Translations under genes and position numbers: made by a program
The notes under the pieces: model-generated
Seen by the model: only the letters and a program-made list of their open reading frames with translations
The model's database searches: none
What the model was told of the DNA's origin: nothing
From: Chitinophagaceae bacterium
GTDB lineage: Bacteria > Bacteroidota > Bacteroidia > Chitinophagales > Chitinophagaceae
DNA length: 64,000 bases
Assembly (NCBI GenBank): GCA_947374225.1
Contig: CANCAY010000003.1
Span: forward strand, 1-64,000
Direction: 5' to 3'
Part shown: piece after piece, positions 1-9,607 of the stretch
Layout: each line of letters starts with the position of its first letter
Position numbering within the stretch: the first letter of the stretch is position 1

Positions 1-33
1 TCAGCTTTTGGGGGAAAGCTATGGATTTAAGAA

Positions 34-63
34 AAGGTCAGGCAGTAATGCTTGGCCTTTTTT
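34..63 (+). terminator. rho-independent terminator of an upstream gene
   Basis: A 10-bp stem containing two G-T wobbles (arms 34-43 and 50-59) encloses a 6-base loop and runs into a T tract at 58-63. It probably ends a gene lying left of the window, since no coding frame is visible before it. Confidence 0.6.
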
Positions 64-122
64 ATGTTAATGGGTTACCTTTTTAGGTTTATTGTATAAA
101 GTGTACAATTAACACATTAGCT

Positions 123-407
123 ATGATTGATAAAAAGTACTTCAAGACTAAGGATTATTGTAAGGTGAAATTCAACCTTGACGTTGAAGCCAAAAAAGTT
201 GAAATTTTAGGGCTTAACGGCGAATGGAAGAAAGGGGTCGCAATGACTAAAAAGAAAGATGGCAGTTTTACGGTTGAAGTTAACTTGCCAAAAGACACCC
301 AACATGAATTCAAATATCTAGTTGATAAGAAGCATTGGTTAAACGATCCAGAAACAGCAACCACTCTGAATGTTTTTGGTACATCGAATAGTGTTTTAAG
401 TATATAG
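123..407 (+). CDS. Small isoamylase-N/CBM48-type (AMPK-beta-like) domain protein
   Basis: This 94-residue protein is one early-set immunoglobulin-like domain of the kind found at the N-terminus of glycogen branching and debranching enzymes and in the AMPK beta subunit. Visible family marks are the V-x-I-L-G-L-N-G-E-W segment (residues 26-37), the alternating strand with L-P-K-D-T, and the F-K-Y-L-V-D ... W-L-N-D-P-E block near residues 63-77, which in relatives contacts alpha-glucan. It has no signal peptide, so it should be cytosolic. It stands alone between two terminators and is probably monocistronic. The family assignment is fairly safe; the binding partner (glycogen or another protein) is inferred. 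Confidence 0.8.
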   Translation: MIDKKYFKTKDYCKVKFNLDVEAKKVEILGLNGEWKKGVAMTKKKDGSFTVEVNLPKDTQHEFKYLVDKKHWLNDPETATTLNVFGTSNSVLSI

Positions 408-420
408 TAGAAAGATGATA

Positions 421-454
421 AAAAGCCCTTCCATTCATTTGGGAGGGCTTTTTT
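421..454 (+). terminator. rho-independent terminator
   Basis: A 12-bp stem (421-432 with 441-452, one G-T wobble) with an 8-base loop ends in a T run. It sits 13 bases after the CBM48-type gene and separates it from the receptor gene that follows. Confidence 0.85.
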
Positions 455-493
455 ATGCCCATTTAGCATTCAATTATCTATTAGTTTTGCCAA

Positions 494-2554
494 ATGAAAT
501 CGACATTCCTTTTCTTATTGCTGTTTATGGGCTTTTGTATACTTGGACAAAGTCAAGATCAGGACAGTGCCTTCAAGCCTTTAAGTACAGTTATTGTAAC
601 AGGAAATAAGCTTTTACAAAAAAGGACGGAAGCGCCTATTGCCATTTCAATCATCTCCCATCAAACCATTGAAAAAGCAAACGCTTCAAGGATTGATTTT
701 CTATTAAACAAAGTTAGCGGGGTGTACATGCCAAGCATTGGCGGTGAGCAGCACATGATGTCTATACGCCAACCCATTTCACTTAAAGGATTGTACCTGT
801 ATTTAGAGGACGGCCTACCCATTAGAACAAGCGGATTATTTAGTAGTAATGCTTTAATTGAAATCAACACCAGTAATATTAATACTATTGAATTAATTAA
901 GGGGCCTGCGTCTGCACTATATGGAGCAGAAGCCATTGGAGGTGTGGTAAATTTTATTTCAACACCTGTGCCTACAATACAACTTGCCTCCATTAGGAGT
1001 CAAATAAACTCCACGGGATTGAAAAAATTAGAACTTCAATATGGAACGCCTAATCCCAAAGGAGGCTGGATGATTAGCGCTAGTGTCACAGATCAAAGAA
1101 ATGGGATTTTAGAATATAGTGATTTTAATAAAAATGCAATTAGTATAAAAAAGGATTTTAAATTTTCAAAAAAACTAAGCAGTTATCAAACCTTACAATA
1201 CATTCATTATTACACTCAAATGACAGGGTCAGTAGATAGTATTCATTTTGTAAATAAAGATTTTAGCAGTTTGCAAAGTTTTACTTTTAGAAAATTAGAT
1301 ATACTTAGATGGAGACAGCATTTTAAACAGGAATGGAACAGTAATTCAACAACGCAATTCAATATTTTATATAGGAATAATACCATGGACCAAAATCCTA
1401 CGTATTCTATTGCCTCTACTGCAAAGTCAAATAAATTTAAAGGTCAAATTAACAGCAATCATTTTGACGCATTTGTATTTGACTTACAACAACAATGGAA
1501 TATCCCTTATTTAAAAAGTAAGATAATTGTTGGCGGGTATTGGGATATTACAAAACAAGATTTAATTGCAAATTATATTGATATCTTAAAAGATACCATC
1601 CTTAATAAATATACTAGTTATACCAGAAAAACTCCTGATTCCTTACTTACGTCCTACCAAACAAAAATTAACAATAAAGCTATTTATATTAATTACCTAG
1701 GTACTATTTCGAATGCGCTGAAATTCAATATGGCATTTCGTTTTGATAAATTTGAGTATGCTTTTAATAATTTAATTGCATCGGGCACTCCGTCTTCTTT
1801 TAATAATTTTTCCCATTGGACTCCTAAGCTGGGATTGACTTATAATAAAAAACAAATAGGTACTTATATAAATTATAGTCAAGGCTTTGTACCTCCACAA
1901 ATCACCGAGATATACAATACGGTGAAAGTTCCTTATTTATTACCACAGCAATTTTCAAATTACGAAATAGGTAGTTGGTTTCAGGTAAAAAATTTATATG
2001 GAGAAGTTTCCTTGTATCAATTGAATGGACAAAATGAAATTATATCAGTAAGACAACCTGACGGAGTAAACTTGAATCAAAATGCAGGAAGCACCAAGCA
2101 TATTGGTATCGAGTATCAATTAAAATACAAAATAAATTCAGCTATTCAGTTGGAATGGAATGCCACTAATGCTAAGCATGCTTACAATAAAACAATTATA
2201 AAAGGAGTAACCGTGGACGGCAATCGAATGAATGCCGCACCTAGCTTTTTAAGTAATGCTAGTTTATATTTGAAATTAAATAGAAAATTAAATAGTAGTT
2301 TAGAATGGCATCATCAGTCTAAATATTTTATGGACGAAACCAATGCAACCGTTTATCCTGGATTTAATTTATTGCATATAAAGATCAATTATGCAATTGG
2401 CAAGAATGCCATTTGGCTTCATGTTTTAAATGCAACTAATGCCTACTATTCAACCATGGCAACAAAGAATTTTAGCGCTAAAGGGTCAAGTGCTTATTCC
2501 TATTATATTGGAGAACCAAGGACCATTGCCATTGGCTGGAAATGGTCCTTGTAA
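494..2554 (+). CDS. TonB-dependent outer-membrane receptor
   Basis: This 686-residue protein has a signal peptide (about residues 1-20) followed directly by a TonB-dependent receptor plug. Plug marks are the V-I-V-T-G-N-K strand near residue 33, the S-V-x-x-x-S-I/R-G-like region, and G-P-A-S-A-L-Y-G-A-E-A-I-G-G-V-V-N near residues 136-152. The rest is an aromatic-rich beta-barrel that ends in alternating hydrophobic residues and a terminal leucine. It lacks the carboxypeptidase-like N-terminal domain of SusC-type receptors, and no SusD gene is adjacent. It is therefore more likely a siderophore, heme, metal or vitamin importer than a polysaccharide importer. The substrate cannot be named from sequence. 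It converges on the GLPGLI gene with a 4-base gap. Confidence 0.9.
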   Translation: MKSTFLFLLLFMGFCILGQSQDQDSAFKPLSTVIVTGNKLLQKRTEAPIAISIISHQTIEKANASRIDFLLNKVSGVYMPSIGGEQHMMSIRQPISLKGLYLYLEDGLPIRTSGLFSSNALIEINTSNINTIELIKGPASALYGAEAIGGVVNFISTPVPTIQLASIRSQINSTGLKKLELQYGTPNPKGGWMISASVTDQRNGILEYSDFNKNAISIKKDFKFSKKLSSYQTLQYIHYYTQMTGSVDSIHFVNKDFSSLQSFTFRKLDILRWRQHFKQEWNSNSTTQFNILYRNNTMDQNPTYSIASTAKSNKFKGQINSNHFDAFVFDLQQQWNIPYLKSKIIVGGYWDITKQDLIANYIDILKDTILNKYTSYTRKTPDSLLTSYQTKINNKAIYINYLGTISNALKFNMAFRFDKFEYAFNNLIASGTPSSFNNFSHWTPKLGLTYNKKQIGTYINYSQGFVPPQITEIYNTVKVPYLLPQQFSNYEIGSWFQVKNLYGEVSLYQLNGQNEIISVRQPDGVNLNQNAGSTKHIGIEYQLKYKINSAIQLEWNATNAKHAYNKTIIKGVTVDGNRMNAAPSFLSNASLYLKLNRKLNSSLEWHHQSKYFMDETNATVYPGFNLLHIKINYAIGKNAIWLHVLNATNAYYSTMATKNFSAKGSSAYSYYIGEPRTIAIGWKWSL

Positions 2555-2558
2555 TCCG

Positions 2559-3374
2559 CTAGTTCACTCTCATTCTCATGCCACCCATTCCGCCGCCTTT
2601 CTGCATGTCTTCCATTATTTTCTTCATGGCATCTTGAAATTGAGCACGATTCATCTTTTCTCCCTTTGTAGGTTGCACTAATTCTTTTTTAGGGTATTTG
2701 CCTACCACTTCAGTAGCAGTAATTACATTCGCTCCGTTATCGGTGTCCACTTCTAAAATGGCACCTGGCAAACCTGAATACGTGTTGGGACCAACAGAAA
2801 CAGGAATGTCTTCTGTATACCAAACAGTTAATTCCACTTGCTTTGGCTTTGGCTTCACGGTATCTTCTGCATTTCTTGGACCATTACCAAAACGCATACG
2901 CACCTGCTGTGGTTGTGTAATCATAGTTGTTGCCTTCTTACAAACATGCTTAGCAATCGTCTTCGTAACGTCAGATATTTTCCATTGCTGTGGTTTTAAA
3001 GAATCCACAATTAAGAAAGACTTTTCAAACATCGCCCTTGCCTCATACTGCATTTGTGTATTAATATCGGTATAAGTAGAAGTCTCGGGCATTCTGAACA
3101 TAAATCTATTACCACCTCGATCCCCTCCATTATTTGCAAAAGGATCAGGTGCTTCGTCGTCAACAACGGTTCTATATAAGCTAGCTTGTTCATTGAAAAG
3201 CAATTCAAATTTGTCTGTTCTGAATTCTGGAACCCTTGCTCTCATTTCTGGATCAGTGATCATACGATACATATTCACTTTTTGCTCGTAAGAAATTTTT
3301 CCCTCTTTTACTTGTGCGGTAGCGGAGCCAAAAGCTCCAACTATACAAGCAATGGCTACTATTATTTTTTTCAT
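2559..3374 (-). CDS. GLPGLI family secreted protein
   Basis: This 271-residue protein has a signal peptide ending near residue 20 (A-T-A-Q). The diagnostic motif S-G-L-P-G-A-I-L-E-V lies near residue 200, preceded by W-Y-T-E-D-I-P. These are the hallmarks of the Bacteroidota GLPGLI family (TIGR01200), whose biochemical function is unknown. It lies 34 bases downstream of a large outer-membrane barrel gene on the same strand and is probably cotranscribed with it, a pairing seen repeatedly in this phylum. The C-terminus is a glycine/methionine/arginine tail (G-G-M-G-G-M-R-M-R-V-N) that resembles the tail of the neighbouring barrel. It is presumably periplasmic or surface-associated. The family call is secure. 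Confidence 0.9.
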   Translation of the reverse strand: MKKIIVAIACIVGAFGSATAQVKEGKISYEQKVNMYRMITDPEMRARVPEFRTDKFELLFNEQASLYRTVVDDEAPDPFANNGGDRGGNRFMFRMPETSTYTDINTQMQYEARAMFEKSFLIVDSLKPQQWKISDVTKTIAKHVCKKATTMITQPQQVRMRFGNGPRNAEDTVKPKPKQVELTVWYTEDIPVSVGPNTYSGLPGAILEVDTDNGANVITATEVVGKYPKKELVQPTKGEKMNRAQFQDAMKKIMEDMQKGGGMGGMRMRVN

Positions 3375-3408
3375 GCTATTTGTTTTTATAAATATATCTA
3401 ATTAAAAA

Positions 3409-6201
3409 TTACATTCTTATCGTCATTCTTGGACCGCCATTTCCACCAGCTAATCCTGACTTTTGTAAACTATACGTAAAACCAATTAAAAAATACTGGT
3501 TGATTACATTATAAGACTGGTCCACGATTTGATTTTGTGATACGTTTCTGGTAACTCCAATACTTTTATTCAATATGTCATACGCACTTAGTTTTAACTC
3601 GGCACGTTTGTTTTTCATGAAAAATTTTGAAATGCTTGCATTCCAAATTGGAACAGCAGTATTGTATCCTAATGCACGGCCTTCGTTTATAGTATAATTA
3701 AGTGATTGGTTTAAGACCACACCTAATGGTAAATAATTTGTCATGTCTGCACCGTAAACCCTGGTTAGATAATTTGTATTTAATGCACTATTAATTTTGT
3801 TATTCGTAGTGCTATAAGAATGACGAGCAGTAATATTAATATCCATTACTTCATCTAATTGATAGGTATATGTAAAGCTAGGCCCCGCTGATTTAACGAT
3901 TGTAGTATTTAATAGCGCATTGGAGTAATTGACATTATTGCTGTACCCACCATTAATTCCAAAATTAAATCGAGAGTATAATTTTTTAATACCGAAGCCA
4001 TAATTCACACTACCATTAATACGATATACCCCATTGACGTTTACTGGCTTTGATAGTATTACCCTGCTTGGTAATATACTGTCATAGTTAACAATCGAAT
4101 TATTAGTTACTTGGGCATTCAATATTGCAAAGAAGTTTCTTTGAGCCAAAATTTTGGTAGAGAAGTACCTTAAATTTAAATTATGATTATAACTTCTTTT
4201 AAGGTCGGGGTTACCAATGGTTTGATTGTTTATATTACTTTGGTCAAGCACCGGCTGCAATTGTGTTATAGAAGGCTGGTTGGTGGAAGTGCGGTAGTTT
4301 AAATTAAAGTTTTGGGTTTGAGAAAAATTATACTGAAACATAGCAGCCGGTAAGATGTCTTTAAATTCTTGATTAATCTTAGTTTTAGTATTATTGTTTT
4401 CTCCAGACAATTTAGCGTCTTGTAAAGAGAAACCTGTTGAGAAATTATATTTCTTCTGATTCACTCTAAAATTCATTCCTCCTCCCATATAAGTATACTC
4501 ACTGTTGAATTCATTTGTCAACCTCGTATTCAAAGCGTCATACATATTAGTTGTTCCGTTCTTGTCATATACTTTCTTGCTACTTGACCCAATGTTTTTA
4601 TTTAAATAGGCATTGAATTCCAATAATGATTTTTTAGTTAAGGGCTCCGTATAGACCACGTTAGCAGAATAAGATTGAGACAATCCTTTTCTGTTGTTTT
4701 TCTGATCTAATAAAGAATCCTTGATTAGTACTGTTCGAGTATAGTATAACTGATCTGTATATTGACTGCCATTAGATAATGACTCATTATATCCTTGCGT
4801 TATTGTGGAAGAAATAGTACGACCTTTTTTTGCAAATTTCTTTCTTAATAATAATGTATTAGATAAGTTCACTGCATCTGACTCCGAACTTGATTTTGTA
4901 CTAGTTGCATTAGTTAGTGTGCCGTCTGGTAAATACGTGTCACTTGTAGATACACCAAAATTAGTATTGTGCTGTTTTGATATACTTGGTGTAAACTTAT
5001 AAGAGAAGGACTCTGTAACTTTATTATCAATGGTACTACCAAATTTTAATTGTTGATTTCTACTTGTAGAATTTGAATAACTACTTCTATTAAATTCATT
5101 ACCTGCAGTTAAATTCTGTGTATAGGAATTACTGATATTGTTTCTTTCTACATCACTTGCATTCACATTCGCGTTAAAGTCCATTTTCTTACTATTCAAC
5201 AAATTCGAATAGTTGCCACCTAGTGAATAGGTATTCGCGATGCCCTGTGCATTGGCATCTGTTCCGCCACCATTAAAACTAACTGTCACCCCTCCACCGC
5301 CTCTTCCGCCACCACCTGCTCCAGAAAAGCTAGCAATATCCCCATTTGAAAATGCTTGTTTATTGGTATTGTTAGCAGTTGCTATTACAGAAAATTGTTC
5401 GTCGTTATTAATCCTATTTACATTGCCCTGGCCGTCAAATCTTCCTGGAGTACCAAATCCAGATCCTACTTTGCCAAAAGTTGATTGCTTACGGTCTTTC
5501 TTGGTTTTAATATTAATTGCTGTTTCTTCATTCCCATCATCAATGCCAGTAAACATCGCTTGGTCTGACTTTCTATCATATACTTGAATTTTATCAACTG
5601 CATCTGCTGATAAGTTCTTAGTGGCCATTTTGGGATCTCCGGTAAAAAACTCTTTGCCATTCACATATACTTTGGTAACCGACTTTCCATTCACAGTGAT
5701 AGCGCCTGCCTTGTCCACTTCAATGCCTGGCATTTTCTTTAACATGTCTTCTACCACTGCATTAGGCTGCGTTTTGAAATTCTCTGAATTGAATTCGATG
5801 GAGTCTCCGTTGATTACTACAGGAGGCCTTCTTGCAGTAACAGTTACCGTGGATGTTTGACTAGCATCCAATAAATAAATATTACCTAGTGATAATTTAG
5901 GAGTCGTCCCTACTTTCACTGCCACCCAAGTATGTTGATACCCTATATAAGAAATAGAAACTAGGTATTTACCTGCAGCTACATTTTTTATTTGAAAATA
6001 CCCTTCGTCATTCGCCCTTGTGAAACTAATTAAAGAAGAGTCATTCGCTCTTGCCAATGAAATTGTTGCCGACATAAGTGGCTTCTTAATAGTACTATCT
6101 ATTATGGTGCCGTCGATAGTTACATTTTGAGCGAAAATTACAGAGCTCACTAGTAATAAACCATTAACCAGTAAGGCTTTAATTGAATTGGAGATTGTCA
6201 T
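3409..6201 (-). CDS. Outer-membrane beta-barrel (TonB-receptor-like) with carboxypeptidase-like regulatory domain
   Basis: The start is placed at 6201, where M-T-I-S-N-S-I-K begins a credible signal peptide; 15 further in-frame residues upstream look untranslated. The mature protein opens with a carboxypeptidase-regulatory-like Ig fold (V-T-I-D-G-T-I-I-D-S ... G-K-Y-L-V-S-I-S-Y-I-G-Y). Next come a plug-like domain (E-D-M-L-K-K-M-P-G-I-E-V, V-Y-V-N-G-K-E-F-F-T-G-D-P, A-D-A-V-D-K-I-Q-V-Y) and a glycine-rich stretch. A long barrel rich in N, S, T and Y follows. This is the OMP_b-brl_3 architecture that partners GLPGLI proteins. The last residues, G-G-N-G-G-P-R-M-T-I-R-M, form a short basic tail instead of the usual terminal aromatic. 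The substrate is unknown; a peptide or metal-linked role is only a guess. Confidence 0.88.
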   Translation of the reverse strand: MTISNSIKALLVNGLLLVSSVIFAQNVTIDGTIIDSTIKKPLMSATISLARANDSSLISFTRANDEGYFQIKNVAAGKYLVSISYIGYQHTWVAVKVGTTPKLSLGNIYLLDASQTSTVTVTARRPPVVINGDSIEFNSENFKTQPNAVVEDMLKKMPGIEVDKAGAITVNGKSVTKVYVNGKEFFTGDPKMATKNLSADAVDKIQVYDRKSDQAMFTGIDDGNEETAINIKTKKDRKQSTFGKVGSGFGTPGRFDGQGNVNRINNDEQFSVIATANNTNKQAFSNGDIASFSGAGGGGRGGGGVTVSFNGGGTDANAQGIANTYSLGGNYSNLLNSKKMDFNANVNASDVERNNISNSYTQNLTAGNEFNRSSYSNSTSRNQQLKFGSTIDNKVTESFSYKFTPSISKQHNTNFGVSTSDTYLPDGTLTNATSTKSSSESDAVNLSNTLLLRKKFAKKGRTISSTITQGYNESLSNGSQYTDQLYYTRTVLIKDSLLDQKNNRKGLSQSYSANVVYTEPLTKKSLLEFNAYLNKNIGSSSKKVYDKNGTTNMYDALNTRLTNEFNSEYTYMGGGMNFRVNQKKYNFSTGFSLQDAKLSGENNNTKTKINQEFKDILPAAMFQYNFSQTQNFNLNYRTSTNQPSITQLQPVLDQSNINNQTIGNPDLKRSYNHNLNLRYFSTKILAQRNFFAILNAQVTNNSIVNYDSILPSRVILSKPVNVNGVYRINGSVNYGFGIKKLYSRFNFGINGGYSNNVNYSNALLNTTIVKSAGPSFTYTYQLDEVMDINITARHSYSTTNNKINSALNTNYLTRVYGADMTNYLPLGVVLNQSLNYTINEGRALGYNTAVPIWNASISKFFMKNKRAELKLSAYDILNKSIGVTRNVSQNQIVDQSYNVINQYFLIGFTYSLQKSGLAGGNGGPRMTIRM

Positions 6202-6379
6202 AATGCGAAAATACGATTGAATTCGTAATTTTAATTTTTTACCCAATTTTATGGATAAACGGCGTGCCGTTAACCAATTGTGTATTTAATAGATAATAAG
6301 CGTTATTACTTAGACCATAAATATGACTTTAGGTTTATTAGGTATAAAATCATTAAATTTAAATACTAAAACGATTGTT

Positions 6380-7306
6380 ATGCAAAACTCTAGAAGAAGG
6401 TTTTTACAAAATGCTTCATTGGCATTAGTGGGCGCAAGTTTAAAGCCAAGTGTCTTATGGTCAAAGGATCCTATTGCTGTAAAAAGTAAAGTACTAATTG
6501 GTATTCAGTTGTATTCTGTGCGTGCAGACATGCTTAAAAACCCATTAGGTACATTAACTGCTTTATCTAAAATGGGATACCACCATGTAGAGCATGCTAA
6601 TTATGTGAATCAAAAATTTTATGGCTATGATGCGCAAAGTTTCAAGAAAGTATTGACAGACTTAGGATTACAAATGCCTAGTGGTCACACTGTAATGACA
6701 CCTAAGCATTGGGATGCTTCTAAAAAAGAATTTACAGATGTTTGGAAAAAAACCGTGGAAGACGCTGCAACCATGGGGCAATCTTATGTGATTAGCCCTT
6801 GGATGGACGAAACTGCTAGAAGTTCTTATGACGGTCTAATGGTTCAACTAGAGCAATTTAATAAATGTGGTGAATTGTGTAAAACACATGGAATGAAATT
6901 TGGTTACCACAATCATAATTTTGAATTTACAGAGAAGATAAACGGCGAAATGATTTACGACTTAATTATTAAGCATACGGACCCAGATAAAGTGATGCAA
7001 CAACTTGATTTTGGAAATTTATACGGTACTGGCGCAAGAGGTGCTGACTGGATTAAAAAATATCCAGGTCGTTTTGCTTCGCTACATGTAAAAGACGAAA
7101 TCAAAGCAGAAAAAGGTGAAATGAATGATGGTTTTGATAGCACTACATTAGGTGACGGCCTAGTTGATCCTAAAGCATTATGCTTAATGGCAAAGAAGAT
7201 GGGCGGCACCCACCATTTTATTATTGAACAAGAATCTTATCAAGACAAAACACCGCTTGAATGCGCAAAAATAGATTTAGACAGAATGAATAGCTGGGGT
7301 CTTTAG
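6380..7306 (+). CDS. Tat-exported sugar phosphate isomerase/epimerase-like TIM barrel
   Basis: The protein is a xylose-isomerase-like TIM barrel (AP endonuclase 2 superfamily). The chosen start at 6380 gives a textbook twin-arginine signal (S-R-R-R-F-L-Q then a hydrophobic stretch); a 19-residue upstream extension would bury it. Typical motifs are I-G-I-Q-L-Y-S-V-R near the first strand, G-Y-H-H-V-E-H, F-G-Y-H-N-H-N-F-E-F, Q-L-D-F-G-N-L-Y and S-L-H-V-K-D-E, which supply the usual divalent-metal ligands (His, Glu, Asp). Such exported members often occur with DUF1080 and Gfo/Idh proteins in 3-keto-glycoside or inositol-type sugar metabolism; both of those families occur elsewhere in this window but not adjacent. 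The exact substrate is unknown. Confidence 0.85.
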   Translation: MQNSRRRFLQNASLALVGASLKPSVLWSKDPIAVKSKVLIGIQLYSVRADMLKNPLGTLTALSKMGYHHVEHANYVNQKFYGYDAQSFKKVLTDLGLQMPSGHTVMTPKHWDASKKEFTDVWKKTVEDAATMGQSYVISPWMDETARSSYDGLMVQLEQFNKCGELCKTHGMKFGYHNHNFEFTEKINGEMIYDLIIKHTDPDKVMQQLDFGNLYGTGARGADWIKKYPGRFASLHVKDEIKAEKGEMNDGFDSTTLGDGLVDPKALCLMAKKMGGTHHFIIEQESYQDKTPLECAKIDLDRMNSWGL

Positions 7307-7328
7307 TTTTTAAATTTCCCAATTTAAT

Positions 7329-7366
7329 AAAAGCACAAACTTGAATTAGTTTGTGCTTTTATTTTT
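7329..7366 (+). terminator. rho-independent terminator
   Basis: A perfect 13-bp stem (7329-7341 with 7348-7360) with a 6-base loop is followed by a T-rich tract. It ends the TIM-barrel gene 22 bases after its stop codon. Confidence 0.9.
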
Positions 7367-7381
7367 TAATAACTTTAAGCT

Positions 7382-9607
7382 ATGAGAAAATATAACAAGT
7401 CGTTTTTTTTATCCCTAAGTATTGTAGTTGTTTTGATAATTTCTTTTCAAGCTGTCGCCCAAAATAAAAAGCCAGCTGTGAATACTGAAAAAGAAAGATG
7501 GAATAAACATGCAAAACAAATAACTATTATTAGAGACGAGTGGGACATTCCTCATATTTATGGCAAGACAGATGCTGATGCTGTTTTTGGTTTATTATAT
7601 GCTCAGTGTGAAGAAAACTTCCCTCAGATTGAGAAAAATTTTTTAGAAATGTTGGGGCGTACTGCAGAGATGGAAGGCCCTAAAGCTATATATGACGACT
7701 TGATGATGCGACTTATCCAGGATAGTGCTGCTGCTATTAAAGACTATGAGCAAAGCCCTGAATGGTTTAAAAAATTATTACAAGCGCATGCCGACGGTAT
7801 TAATTATTATTTATACACGCACCCCGACGTGCACCCTAAAGTAATTCCTTATTTCAAACCTTGGTATCATTTAATGTGGACCGACGGCAGTGTGTCACCT
7901 ACTAAAAGCGCAGGCATCCGCGCCACGGACGTGGAGCATTTTTATGGAGAAAGCAAAATAGCATCTGCATACAATTCAAGCACAGCTGTCAATTTCGACA
8001 TGGAAGAAAAAACATTAAGAGGTTCTAATGGTTTTGCAATAGCACCAAAACATAGTAAGTCGGGAAATGCTATGTTGTATATTAACCCACATGTGCCTTT
8101 CTATTTTCGATCTGAGATGCATATGTCCAGTGAAGAAGGATTGAATGTATACGGAGCTGTTACCTGGGGACAAATGTTTATTTATCAAGGTTTCAATGAA
8201 AAATGTGGATGGATGCATACTAGTAGCTATGCAGATGTTGCGGATGTATATGAAGAAAAAGTAAGCACTCAAAATGGGAAATGGAATTATGAATATGATA
8301 AGCAATCCTATCAAGTAGGCACTCGAAACATTCCAGTTCAGTATATTGAAAATGGAATGGTAAAAACAAAATCGTTTTTAACTTATAAAACGAATCATGG
8401 CCCAGTGATGGCTAGTAAAAATAATAAATGGTTAAGTCTACAAGAAAACAATCGTTCCTTAAATGCATTAATGGAATGTTGGATTAGAACAAAAGCAAAA
8501 AATATTCAAGACTATAAAAAAGCACTCTCACTTTTAGCAAACAATAGCAATAATACGGTGTATGCTGACGCTAGTGGAAATATCGCATATTGGCATGGTA
8601 ATTTTATGCCAAAACGAAACCCGAATTATGATTACAGCCTGCCAGTAGACGGCAGCACTAGTGCAACTAATTGGAACGGCGTACATACTTTAGACCAAAT
8701 AGTACAAAGCATTAATCCAATCAACGGATGGCTACAAAATTGTAATGCGACTCCTTATGCAGTGGCCGGAGCGAACAGTCCTAAAGCTATTGACTACCCA
8801 GCTTATATGGCTCCGGACGGTCAAAATGGAAGAGGTGTAAATGCAGTTACTTTATTAGCAAAAATTGATAAAATCGATTTGGAAGAACTTATCAAAATTG
8901 GATACAATAAACACTTATCCGCTTTTGACATGTTGTTGCCTAATTTTATTGCTGCTACAAATTCAATGTCGTTAAGTAGCCAGCAACAAAAAGCTATTAC
9001 TTATTTAGCCAATTGGAATCATGATGCTGATACCAATTCTATTGCAACCACAATCGCAATTGAATTCGCAACCAAATGGGCTTTAGAAATTGCCCCGCCA
9101 GCTACTGAAGAAGCAGGCACGCAGATTATAAAAAAATATGAGCGCATGATTAGCGAAGTGCCAAATGAAAGAAAATTACAACTACTAGATAGTACCTTGT
9201 CAATGCTGGTAAAAATTCACGGAAGCTGGGAATTGCCATGGGGAAAAATAAACAGATACCAACGCGTAAATCCTGGAACTAGTTTTGATGACAATGCTAC
9301 TAGTATTGCCGTTGGACAAACTTCTTCTAAATGGGGGCAGTTGCCCGCTTTTGAAAGTAAGCGTTTAGAAAACACTAAAAATAGATATGGCTTTTCTGGA
9401 AATAGTTTTATTGCTGCAGTAAGTTTTGGAAAAACATTGGAAGCAAAAACAATTATTACTGGAGGTCAACGTCGCTTTGCAGATTCAAAACATTTTACAG
9501 ACCAAGCACAAATGTATATTGATGGAAATTTTAAAACAATCCATTTTTACAAAGCGGATGTTTTAGCACACAAAGTGACATCGTATAAACCTGGGTTTGC
9601 TAAATAA
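7382..9607 (+). CDS. Penicillin acylase family Ntn hydrolase (PvdQ/QuiP-type acylase)
   Basis: This 741-residue exported amidase precursor has a signal peptide of about 27 residues. The sequence I-R-D-E-W-D-I-P-H-I-Y-G opens the alpha chain. Self-cleavage should occur at Gly214/Ser215 in R-G-S-N-G-F-A-I-A-P, making Ser215 the N-terminal nucleophile of the beta chain. The downstream G-A-V-T-W-G-Q and W-M-H-T-S-S blocks match the family, as does N-S-N-N-T-V-Y-A-D-A-S-G-N-I-A-Y-W-H, which carries the conserved Asn. Relatives hydrolyse N-acyl bonds in acyl-homoserine lactones, beta-lactams or aculeacin; which bond is cut here is unknown. A paralogue starts at 12422. The last 61 bases overlap the 3' end of the convergent response-regulator gene. 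Confidence 0.9.
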   Translation: MRKYNKSFFLSLSIVVVLIISFQAVAQNKKPAVNTEKERWNKHAKQITIIRDEWDIPHIYGKTDADAVFGLLYAQCEENFPQIEKNFLEMLGRTAEMEGPKAIYDDLMMRLIQDSAAAIKDYEQSPEWFKKLLQAHADGINYYLYTHPDVHPKVIPYFKPWYHLMWTDGSVSPTKSAGIRATDVEHFYGESKIASAYNSSTAVNFDMEEKTLRGSNGFAIAPKHSKSGNAMLYINPHVPFYFRSEMHMSSEEGLNVYGAVTWGQMFIYQGFNEKCGWMHTSSYADVADVYEEKVSTQNGKWNYEYDKQSYQVGTRNIPVQYIENGMVKTKSFLTYKTNHGPVMASKNNKWLSLQENNRSLNALMECWIRTKAKNIQDYKKALSLLANNSNNTVYADASGNIAYWHGNFMPKRNPNYDYSLPVDGSTSATNWNGVHTLDQIVQSINPINGWLQNCNATPYAVAGANSPKAIDYPAYMAPDGQNGRGVNAVTLLAKIDKIDLEELIKIGYNKHLSAFDMLLPNFIAATNSMSLSSQQQKAITYLANWNHDADTNSIATTIAIEFATKWALEIAPPATEEAGTQIIKKYERMISEVPNERKLQLLDSTLSMLVKIHGSWELPWGKINRYQRVNPGTSFDDNATSIAVGQTSSKWGQLPAFESKRLENTKNRYGFSGNSFIAAVSFGKTLEAKTIITGGQRRFADSKHFTDQAQMYIDGNFKTIHFYKADVLAHKVTSYKPGFAK

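Noticed and set aside
3-20. Hairpin AGCTTT/AAAGCT at the left edge
   Set aside because: Short, no T tract, and context cut off by the window edge.
482-489. TAGTTTTG as -7 element of the TonB receptor gene
   Set aside because: It lies 4 bases before the ATG, so the transcript would start inside the coding region, and no upstream TTTG is spaced correctly.
5240-5587. 115-codon proline-rich frame antisense to the glycine-rich part of the outer-membrane barrel gene
   Set aside because: Proline runs are the reverse complement of glycine codons in the real gene.
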